From positions 1 through 10,641 of the forward strand of contig CAZGYE010000206.1 of assembly GCA_964530165.1 (NCBI GenBank): DNA of 10,641 bases. Reading direction: 5' to 3'. The position numbers and the translations under genes are program-made. Source of the stretch: CAZGYE01 sp964530165 (GTDB lineage: Bacteria; Planctomycetota; Planctomycetia; Planctomycetales; Planctomycetaceae). The notes below the pieces were generated by a model. That model searched no databases. It saw only the letters and a program-made list of their open reading frames with translations, and was not told where the DNA came from. Within the stretch, counting starts at the first letter, position 1, and each line of letters begins with the position of its first letter. Positions 1 to 6,454 of this stretch are shown here, in pieces.

Positions 1-3000
1 GACCGTGACACGGTCGCTGCCGCCGTCGCTGTCGATCGAAAGTTCCTCGACCGCAACGGTGGTCAACGTCTCGCCGAGCGGATCGGTCGGGATGCGGTGC
101 AAGACGCGCAAGTCCCCATCGACTTCGTCGACTGTAAATCGATCGTTTTCGGTTCCGGTCTCCACGGCCAAGCGATCGAAGCCTGGCCCGCCGTCAGCGT
201 CCTCGCGGCCGTCGCCAGTTTCCCAGAGGATGGTGTCGTTACCGGCTCCGCCGAGGCTGGTATCGGTGCCCTGACCGCCGTCGAGCAAGTCGTTTCCGTC
301 ATCACCTTCCAACGAATCGTGCCCGGCCCCGCCGGACATCGTATCGTTCCCACCGTTGCCGCTCATGAGATCGTTGCCGATCCCGCCGGTGATTGAGTCG
401 TCGCCATCCCCACCGATCATCGTGTCGGCGCCTCGGCTCCCGAAGAGCGTATCGCCGATGAGATCGAGGGCCGAATCGTCATCGATGATGACGCCCGCCC
501 CCTGGGCCTTGGCGACGACCACGCCGAACGCGTTGGACAGGTTGACGAAAAAGGTCTCGTCGGCTTCGTCCAATCGATCACCGATCACAGGCACAGTCAA
601 CGTAGCGCTCAGCTCGCCGGACGGAATGGTGATGGTTCCGCTGGTCGCTTCATAGTCTGTTCCGGCAATCGCCAGGCCGTCGGCAGTGGCGAAGTCCATC
701 GTCACCGGGAATGCCGCCGCCTGCGAGAGCGCGACCGTAAACGTCGCGTCGGTCAAGCCGTTGTCGCCTTCCGGATCGATCGTGACGTCATCGATGGAAA
801 CGGACGCCGAGGAAACGCTGCCCAGCGAAGCAACATAGACCGTCGAGTCGAGAATCCCGTCGCTCGTATCGCCCAGGATGATGGTCAGCGTATTGCCCGT
901 GGAGCCGTCGCCCACGTTTGCCGCGAACACGAGCGAAGGCGTGCCGCCCGGCGCCAATACGCCGTCCAGTTCGGTGCCGGCAATGGGCGCCATGTCCGGG
1001 TGATCGATATTGATCGGTGCCAGAGGCGTTCCAGCAAAGGCAATGTTGGTCCCGTTCACGAACAGGCCGAAGCCGTCGTTGAACAGGGTGTTCACGAACT
1101 CCGGGTACTCCTCAGACCCAAACACAACTTCGAAGAAGATCGTGTCGAATCCCGGGAGCATGTCGAATTCGATGTCCAGTTGGGTGACATCGTTGTGATC
1201 GAACGTGCCACCAGTGATCTGATCGAGCAGCGTTTCTTGCGCCGGTGTTGCCGGCACTCCATAATCGGTCGTATTCCCCGTATCGGTGTTGGCACCGGCG
1301 CCGTAGTCTGCCACGTCGCCTGAACTGATCACAATCCCCGGCCGGCGCAAGTCGTAGGTAAAGTCTTGGCCAAGGCCATAGGTACCGATCGACATCTCGC
1401 CGGTTGGCAGCGAGCGGGAATCGATTGTGACATTCGTGACGTTGATGCCGGCACCCCCCCCGGCGACTAGCGCATTCAGGATCGTGGCCTCGTCATCGGT
1501 GGGTGTGATCTGGATGCCGCCGGCCGGCAGATCGTCGTCGATGATGGTGACCTTTCCCAAACCGTCGCCGATGTTCGCGTTCACCGCACTTGACAAGTTT
1601 ACGAAGAAGCTCTCGGTCTGTTCACCAAACGCGTCACCGACGGCCAGGACCGCAATCGTCTGAGTGGTCTCTCCGGGTGCAAACGTGACTGTACCGGTGG
1701 CCGATAGATAGTCCGACGGCGCAATCGCTGTGCCGTCAGACGTGGCAAAGTCGACGGTGACCACGTCTTCGGACGGAGTCGAAAGTGCGACCGTCAGCAG
1801 GCCGGGAGTCGTGATGCCCGTGCCGCCTTCGGGATCAATGGTGACATCGTCGATGAAGATGGTGGGTGGGAATACCAGCGGGTCGTGGCCGCCGCGGATC
1901 AGGTCGTCGCCCGAACCGCCGTCGATGGTATCGGCGCCGCCGCCGCCGATTAACGTGTCGGCTCCGGCCTGGCCGTTGATGACGTCGTCGCCGGCCGATT
2001 CCAAGGCCGGGTCCGCACTGTCGCCGAAGAGTTGATCGGCTCCGGGTCCGCCGTTGAGTGTGTCGAGTCCCTCGCCCCCTTCCAGCAGGTCGTTGCCGTC
2101 GCCGCCGTTGAGAAAATCATCGCCTTCCTCGCCGACCAGCGTGTCGTCACCGCCATTGCCGAGCATCGTGTCGCCATCGTCCGCCGGCACGGACGGAGGC
2201 GGCGGAAGCGGCGGAAGCGGTGCCTGGGCCGGGCTGACAATGATTTCTGTGATTTGAATCGCCCAGAAGTCGGTTCCCGCCACAAATTCCTGAAACGTCC
2301 AGAAGTGGGTGGAATCCACTGGGTCCACAACTGTCGCACTGTAGTCGCCCCAACGATTCCGGCCAAAGGAATCCAAGATTTCGTAATCTGCCACGCCGGC
2401 CATGATCAGGTTCGGCGGGTCGAAGGTCGTGATGCCGCCCGCAGTGCGGCCGACGGCCACATAGGAACTGACAAACTGTGTTTCGCTCGAAGCGCTAAAG
2501 CCGATCACCACGTCGCCCATGGCGTTGACCGCTATTGACGGGTAGTGGAAGTCGAGGTCCGAGTCGCTGAAGATACCCGACTGCAGAATAATGTTGTTGA
2601 CCTCGTCGACTTCGTACCAGCGGACCGCAATGTTGCCGGTCGCTTGGTCGAGGACGCTATGAACCGCCCAGAGGCTGTCACCCACTTCCACCACGTTGCC
2701 GCTGATCCGCAAATCGCTCACGTCCAAGTCAGTTTTCGTTCCAGGCTGGTCCGCCAGAGGCGGGGGAGTGTTGGTTGCGGGGGTGGCAATGGTCGCAGTC
2801 AAATTGACGGCTTCATTTCCCGGAACTCCCGTTACATCCGAGCGAAAAAGACTGTTCGTGCTCAACCCGAATGCAACGTCGTTGAATGAAGCAGAGGAGA
2901 GTAACGCGGCGCTTCCGTCCGAAGGTCCGAAATCCACTGCAGGCTGGACCGCAAAACCAATTCCCTGCGTACTGTCCAGATCTTCCAGAAGGACGGCATT

Positions 3001-4944
3001 GGTGAAGTCGGCCTGCGCCAGAAGCAGGTCGGCTTTCGGAATCGACAGCACATTGACCTCAAACGGGTCGCCGGCTGCAATCGGGAACATGTTGGCCGAG
3101 ACGTAAACGCCATCCGCATCGAGACCGAACGTCGGGAAATCGGCCCATTGGAGGTCGTCGCTGTCGCTGTCGATGGCCGCGCCGACCCAGCCCAGTGTCG
3201 GATCGTCAGAGTTGGAGACGGCGACCAAAAAGTTGTTGGCTGCTCCGCCGTTGTCGACGGCGGCGGCAAAGAACCGCTGGCTGCCCTGGTCGAAAATGAT
3301 CCGAGGATCGAACGTGAAGCCGGTAAATGCCGCCCCGGCGCTCGTCCAGAACGAATCCAGAGTGCTGCTCTGCAGCAGCGCGCCGTTCGTCTTGTCGTAA
3401 ACGGCGTACCGGCCGTTGATCAACTCGACGATGTGGTTCGGCCCGACACTGCCCATCGTGTCCGGCGGGACGGCGCCGCTGTTGGAAAAGTTGCTGCCGG
3501 TGAAGTTCAGACCGATGTCGGCATCGTCGTCGACGATAATGCACTGCCCCTGCCCAGAGAAAATCTCGGAGTTCGTTGGATTGGACAGGGCGATGAAGAA
3601 ATCCTCGTCTGCTTCCGGCAGCGTATCGCCGATGACGAGCACCGTGATCGTTCGCGAGGTGACGCCCGGCTGGAACGTGAGCACGCCCCTCGCCGGCACA
3701 TAATCCTGCCCACCCAAGGCTGTTCCGTCGGTGGTCATATAGTCAACCGTGACCACTTCGTCGGAGGGCTTGTGCAGCATGACCGTGAACACGGCGTCCG
3801 TCGTGCCGCTGTCGCCTTCCGGGTCGACGATGACGCTATCAATCGTGATCTGCGGCAACTGGCCGCTGCTGAGGAAGTCTTGGTGGGCGCCGCCGAACAT
3901 CACGTCGGCCCCGCCGCCTCCTTTGATCGTGTCGGCCCCGCCCTGGCCGCGGAGCGTATCATCGCCGGCACCGCCGAGAATCGAGTCGGCATCGGCGCCG
4001 CCGAAGATCTTGTCCGCGTCGTCGCCGCCGTCGAGCGTGTCCTCGCCGAAGTTGCCGTTGATCGTGTCCAGCCCGCTGCCGCCGAAGATGATATCCTGGC
4101 CATTGCCGCCCAAGATGCTGTCGTCACCAGGATCGTCGAACGACACGAGCGCGAACGTCGTCACCGTGTCGCTTCCGGCGCCCGTCAACGTATCGCCGGC
4201 AGTGACGGCCGTAATCGTGTCCTGATGGCCGTTGATCAGGTCCTCGCCGTCACCGGCGTCAATCGTGTCGTTGCCCTCGCCGCCGAAGATCGTATCGTCA
4301 CCGTCTCGGCCGAAGATGCTGTCGTCGCCCTCGCCGAGCGTGGGAGCGAGCGTCTCGGTGGTGATGGTGTCGCTGCCGGAGATCGTTTGAACTGTGTCGG
4401 CCGTTGCGTTGATCAGGTCGTTGCCGTCGCCGCCGCTAATGGTGTCCGCCCCCGGGCCGCCCTGAATCGTGTCGTCGCCTTGGTTGCCTTGCAGACTGTC
4501 GGGAAACTCGCTGCCAACGATCGAGTCGGCTCCCAGGCCGCCGTCGACGAAGACGTCCTTGAGGTTGACGAATTCACCGATTCGAACACTGCTGAGATCA
4601 ACGACGTTTCGGCCGGAACTGCCGACGACCTTGATCGACTCCACGTCGATGGCGTCCAGAGGGCCCGTGTTGGGATTGACGCCGTTGACCAGCACGTTGC
4701 CGGCATTGACCGTGACGGTCACCGTCTCTTCGGCCGTACTTTCGATGCTCAAGTTGCCTTCGAGATCGAAGAAGGCCGCGTTCACGGCCAGCAGCGTGCG
4801 GTCTTCCAGCCATTCAACCTGCGCCCAAAGAGCTTCGGGCCGTCGATCGCGAGCCGACCTGTACGGCGAGACTGCCTTTGACAACCGTCCCGGCACTGCC
4901 GTCAAGAATTCTGTTGTCGAACGTAGCCACCCAGTAACCGGCAT
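1..4944 (-). CDS. Giant LEPR-XLL surface protein with RTX repeats, Calx-beta, propeller-like and choice-of-anchor-L domains (3' end beyond window)
   Basis: The frame is open for 1648 codons from ATG 4944 to the window edge, with no stop. The start is chosen because GGGAG lies 6 bases upstream and the residues that follow fit a planctomycete N-terminus: a basic stretch, then VEWLEDRTLLA (LEDRTLLA at residues 46-53). That is the LEPR-XLL signature of large exported planctomycete proteins. Domain order by approximate residue: RTX block 134-362; Calx-beta 363-475 (DPEGDSG, later IIVDDD); propeller-like region 476-900 opening with VPPDTMGSVGPNHIVE; proline linker 902-920; RTX block 921-1020; Calx-beta 1025-1140; choice-of-anchor-L-like domain 1142-1372 (VVFGSEEYPEFVN); Calx-beta 1378-1494; RTX block 1495-1590. 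RTX and Calx-beta modules bind Ca and stiffen extracellular proteins, so an adhesin, matrix or surface role is inferred. No enzyme motif is visible. Any C-terminal anchor lies outside the window. The frame and family are secure; the function is not. Confidence 0.93.
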   Translation of the reverse strand, partial: MPVTGWLRSTTEFLTAVPGRLSKAVSPYRSARDRRPEALWAQVEWLEDRTLLAVNAAFFDLEGNLSIESTAEETVTVTVNAGNVLVNGVNPNTGPLDAIDVESIKVVGSSGRNVVDLSSVRIGEFVNLKDVFVDGGLGADSIVGSEFPDSLQGNQGDDTIQGGPGADTISGGDGNDLINATADTVQTISGSDTITTETLAPTLGEGDDSIFGRDGDDTIFGGEGNDTIDAGDGEDLINGHQDTITAVTAGDTLTGAGSDTVTTFALVSFDDPGDDSILGGNGQDIIFGGSGLDTINGNFGEDTLDGGDDADKIFGGADADSILGGAGDDTLRGQGGADTIKGGGGADVMFGGAHQDFLSSGQLPQITIDSVIVDPEGDSGTTDAVFTVMLHKPSDEVVTVDYMTTDGTALGGQDYVPARGVLTFQPGVTSRTITVLVIGDTLPEADEDFFIALSNPTNSEIFSGQGQCIIVDDDADIGLNFTGSNFSNSGAVPPDTMGSVGPNHIVELINGRYAVYDKTNGALLQSSTLDSFWTSAGAAFTGFTFDPRIIFDQGSQRFFAAAVDNGGAANNFLVAVSNSDDPTLGWVGAAIDSDSDDLQWADFPTFGLDADGVYVSANMFPIAAGDPFEVNVLSIPKADLLLAQADFTNAVLLEDLDSTQGIGFAVQPAVDFGPSDGSAALLSSASFNDVAFGLSTNSLFRSDVTGVPGNEAVNLTATIATPATNTPPPLADQPGTKTDLDVSDLRISGNVVEVGDSLWAVHSVLDQATGNIAVRWYEVDEVNNIILQSGIFSDSDLDFHYPSIAVNAMGDVVIGFSASSETQFVSSYVAVGRTAGGITTFDPPNLIMAGVADYEILDSFGRNRWGDYSATVVDPVDSTHFWTFQEFVAGTDFWAIQITEIIVSPAQAPLPPLPPPPSVPADDGDTMLGNGGDDTLVGEEGDDFLNGGDGNDLLEGGEGLDTLNGGPGADQLFGDSADPALESAGDDVINGQAGADTLIGGGGADTIDGGSGDDLIRGGHDPLVFPPTIFIDDVTIDPEGGTGITTPGLLTVALSTPSEDVVTVDFATSDGTAIAPSDYLSATGTVTFAPGETTQTIAVLAVGDAFGEQTESFFVNLSSAVNANIGDGLGKVTIIDDDLPAGGIQITPTDDEATILNALVAGGGAGINVTNVTIDSRSLPTGEMSIGTYGLGQDFTYDLRRPGIVISSGDVADYGAGANTDTGNTTDYGVPATPAQETLLDQITGGTFDHNDVTQLDIEFDMLPGFDTIFFEVVFGSEEYPEFVNTLFNDGFGLFVNGTNIAFAGTPLAPINIDHPDMAPIAGTELDGVLAPGGTPSLVFAANVGDGSTGNTLTIILGDTSDGILDSTVYVASLGSVSSASVSIDDVTIDPEGDNGLTDATFTVALSQAAAFPVTMDFATADGLAIAGTDYEATSGTITIPSGELSATLTVPVIGDRLDEADETFFVNLSNAFGVVVAKAQGAGVIIDDDSALDLIGDTLFGSRGADTMIGGDGDDSITGGIGNDLMSGNGGNDTMSGGAGHDSLEGDDGNDLLDGGQGTDTSLGGAGNDTILWETGDGREDADGGPGFDRLAVETGTENDRFTVDEVDGDLRVLHRIPTDPLGETLTTVAVEELSIDSDGGSDRVTV
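178..462 (-). repeat. RTX repeat block 3
   Basis: Nonapeptides such as GSRGADTMI, GGDGDDSIT, GNGGNDTMS and GGAGNDTIL lie after the third Calx-beta domain. The block fades into a beta-rich tail that contains ENDRFTVDEVDGDLRVLH and continues past the left edge. Confidence 0.88.
1885..2182 (-). repeat. RTX repeat block 2
   Basis: Nonapeptides such as GNGGDDTLV, GGDGNDLLE, GGPGADQLF and GGSGDDLIR follow directly after the proline-rich linker of the giant protein. A short spacer (DSADPALESA) breaks the register once in the middle. Confidence 0.88.
3860..4545 (-). repeat. RTX (hemolysin-type Ca-binding) repeat block 1
   Basis: Tandem nonapeptides of the form GGxGxDxhx are encoded on the minus strand, for example GGPGADTIS, GGEGNDTID and GGAGDDTLR. 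They form a parallel beta-roll that binds Ca between turns. The block is interrupted twice by non-canonical stretches of about 30 residues (near 4325-4410 and 4130-4235). Each follows DLIN and ends just before GDDSI. Confidence 0.9.
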
Positions 4945-5260
4945 GTCAGACTCCCGAAAGTCTTCAAATGCGTTCGATGCTTTCTCCACCCAGAAGGGTG
5001 AAACATCTGGAACATCCTCGACATTCAGATCGACATGGTTTCCGGTTACGACAACTACAATCCGATTGTTCGCAAGAATTCATCCCCAATTCGTAGAACG
5101 AACCGGTTCGATCCGCATGATTCGGAGAATCCGCTAGGGCCGAAACGAACGGTTCATCGTTCCACGCGGGATGTAGCGGTTGGAGCGCGCGTGCCGGATG
5201 TAAGCAACAAGCCAAATGATCCGGAAACGCGATCAAGGCGCGTCGACAGAGGCCGGTGGT
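4945..5260. other. Gap between cold-shock gene and giant gene; palindromes, no gene seen
   Basis: I find no credible gene here. The giant gene's frame stays open upstream only to a stop near 5080-5082 and has no better start. The gap holds a perfect 12-base palindrome CGAACCGGTTCG (5099-5110), a second GAAC-G-GTTC (5147-5155), ACAAT-CCG-ATTGT (5057-5069), and a small hairpin CACCC-AGAA-GGGTG (4987-5000) in the presumed leader of the giant gene. I see no convincing -35/-10 pair. Confidence 0.55.
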
Positions 5261-5269
5261 CTACACCGG
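5253..5269 (-). terminator. Hairpin across the cold-shock stop codon (weak terminator candidate)
   Basis: CCGGTG (5253-5258) and CACCGG (5264-5269) form a perfect 6-bp stem whose loop contains the TAG stop of the cold-shock gene. No T-run follows on the minus strand, so intrinsic termination is uncertain. It could instead protect the 3' end. Confidence 0.25.
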
Positions 5270-5455
5270 TTTGACGCTTGTCGCTCGCGGCCCTCTTTGA
5301 TTCTCCTCTGCTTCGTACTCCACCGTTTGGCCTTCGTGGAGATCCTCGAAGCTCACATCCTCGAGCACCGACATGTGAAAGAAGACGTCGCCCCCCTCAC
5401 CATCGATGAACCCGAACCCCTTGTCCGTCAACTTCTTGATTGCACCCTGCGGCAT
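5261..5455 (-). CDS. Cold-shock domain protein (CspA family)
   Basis: The 64-residue product is a single cold-shock domain, an OB-fold that binds single-stranded RNA and DNA in the cytoplasm and acts as an RNA chaperone. RNP1 is KGFGFI (residues 12-17) and RNP2 is VFFHM (24-28). The C-terminal half contains GQTVEYEAEENQRGPRATSVKP, the usual strand 4-5 pattern. The N-terminal strand reads GAIKKLTD in place of the enterobacterial KWFN form, so one aromatic surface position is missing, as in many variants of the family. A GTG at 5464 also opens the frame, but it overlaps the Shine-Dalgarno GAGGAG; ATG 5455 sits 8 bases after that site and is preferred. The length is normal. The gene has its own promoter upstream and a leader of roughly 75-80 bases, long as in other csp genes. 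Confidence 0.95.
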   Translation of the reverse strand: MPQGAIKKLTDKGFGFIDGEGGDVFFHMSVLEDVSFEDLHEGQTVEYEAEENQRGPRATSVKPV

Positions 5456-5539
5456 GTTTACCACTCCTCAGACAAAAACAGCATGCTCGGAGGCGGCCAG
5501 AGACTCTCACCTTTTTTCGCCACCGTCCGGTCGCCTCAA

Positions 5540-5568
5540 ATTGTAGCGAGACGATAAGGATTTGTCAC
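5540..5568 (-). promoter_or_regulatory. Sigma-70-type promoter of the cold-shock gene
   Basis: On the minus strand, GTGACA (5568-5563, 5 of 6 to TTGACA) and TACAAT (5545-5540, 5 of 6 to TATAAT) are separated by exactly 17 bases. Transcription would start near 5533, about 78 bases before ATG 5455. The leader is GC-rich with possible short hairpins before the Shine-Dalgarno site. The -35 box lies only about 30 bases from the start of the broken transposase on the opposite strand. Confidence 0.65.
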
Positions 5569-5599
5569 GCTCCCATCCGATTCACGGAGGATATCAAGC

Positions 5600-5835
5600 A
5601 TGCGGATCGCCGAAACCAAACCGTTGTTCGCCTGGGACTGCCTGGAAGACAGTCCCGCACTCTCTGACCATCCGAGAGCTGTTGGCCGCCGTTCCCGATG
5701 GGAAGCTTTTGGAGTCCTTACGGCAAGCCCGGGGCAAGGGCCGCAACGATTATCCGGTGCACGTGTTGTGGGGCGTGCAACGGCTGACGGTGCTGCTGCG
5801 GCATCCGACAATCAAAGCCGGTCTGATCAAATGCC
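5600..5835 (+). pseudogene. Transposase N-terminal fragment, frameshifted and truncated
   Basis: The first frame starts at ATG 5600, 9 bases after GGAGG, and reads MRIAETKPLFAWDCLEDSPA. Near 5661-5665 it loses register. One extra base in TCTCT moves the coding frame, and deleting it restores DSPALSTIRELLAAVPDG, which continues as LLESLRQARGKGRNDYPVHVLWG and then LLRHPTI. From memory, this matches the N-terminus of a DDE-type insertion-sequence transposase common in planctomycetes (CLEDSP...IRELL...GKGRDDYPV..LWG...LLRHPT). After about 5835 the similarity fades, and there is no room for the rest of a typical 400-500 residue enzyme. I therefore read it as a dead relic. The family is recognised from pattern memory; the exact IS family is not assigned. 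Confidence 0.65.
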
Positions 5836-6200
5836 GTATTCAGAAAGGGAGACGCGTCACAGGCCATTTCGCGGGCCAGATGATCCGTCTCAGCGTGATC
5901 GGCCCTCGTCGGTCAGAAATCGGGCTTCAGATTTCGCGTCGAACGAGCGCAAAGCAAGTCCCGCGATCTCTGTGAGTCGTTTCGCCACGCGAATGGAGTG
6001 TTGTCGCGCCGCTGGCCGGTGGTGGAGATGCGCAAGACCACTGCGGACGTGTGCCCGCCACTCCTTGACCATTGCACCGGCGAAGGATCAGTGGCAGAAT
6101 CAGTGGCCATTTTGGAATCGCGTTGCATTTGTGTCGCTGATTTCTCAACAGGTACGGCCTGAAACATTCGGTGCCACTCGTTTTGCACTGGAGACGACAC
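5836..6200. other. Unassigned stretch between two mobile-gene relics
   Basis: Several short frames exist on both strands, but none has a recognisable motif, a good ribosome site or family-like composition. It is probably decayed or rearranged DNA associated with the neighbouring relics. I see no tRNA, terminator or clear inverted-repeat end here. Confidence 0.4.
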
Positions 6201-6347
6201 ATGGCTTGGCTGCAACGCGACCCATCGGGCAATGATTACGTCGGCTTGGCCCTGGAAGAAAGCGGCCACCGATTCATGCAGGAATCCTCAAACACGGATC
6301 GGGTTTGTTGCGTGCAGGAACGCAATGCTCGGAACGCTGGCGAATAG
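6201..6347 (+). pseudogene. Possible relic of a tyrosine recombinase (integrase) N-terminus
   Basis: A 48-codon frame opens at ATG 6201, with GGAGA 7 bases upstream, and begins MAWLQRDPSGNDYV, followed by SGHRFMQES. Many planctomycete phage-type integrases start with a similar strand-strand-helix pattern (an aromatic residue near position 3, then xRDPSGNYxVxFRxGGxRFxRSL). The frame ends at a TAG near 6345. A neighbouring frame then reads NAMLGTLANRRMA, roughly where the family's next helix would fall, which suggests a further frameshift. No catalytic domain follows before the next gene. The identification comes from motif memory only and is tentative; it may instead be a meaningless short frame. 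Confidence 0.35.
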
Positions 6348-6441
6348 GCGAATGGCTGGCTACGATGGGCGCTGCAGACTAGACTGGCGAGCGGGATGCG
6401 TGAATCTCCGCTTGATCCTCAAGACGCCCAGACTTTTCACC

Positions 6442-6447
6442 AAGGAG
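6442..6447 (+). promoter_or_regulatory. Ribosome binding site fixing a GTG start
   Basis: AAGGAG lies 7 bases before GTG 6455. It supports the non-ATG start, and the codons that follow directly encode a signal peptide. Confidence 0.8.
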
Positions 6448-6454
6448 TCAACCC

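Noticed and set aside
178..4545. CRISPR-like repetition in the left half
   Set aside because: The repeats are coding RTX nonapeptides of varying sequence, with no constant repeat and no unique spacers.
3148..4881. 577-codon open frame on the plus strand
   Set aside because: It lies antisense to the giant gene. Its Val/Ala/Asp/Arg-rich repetitive text is the mirror of Gly-Asp-rich RTX codons, and the minus-strand frame has clear domains.
4964..5236. 90-codon minus-strand frame with several Cys in the gap before the giant gene
   Set aside because: It has no good ribosome site and no recognisable motif, and its Cys spacing does not fit a zinc or iron-sulphur pattern.
5600..6235. 211-codon plus-strand frame taken as an intact gene
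   Set aside because: Only the first 20 residues look like protein. After the frameshift the family-like sequence continues in another frame, so the long frame is accidental.
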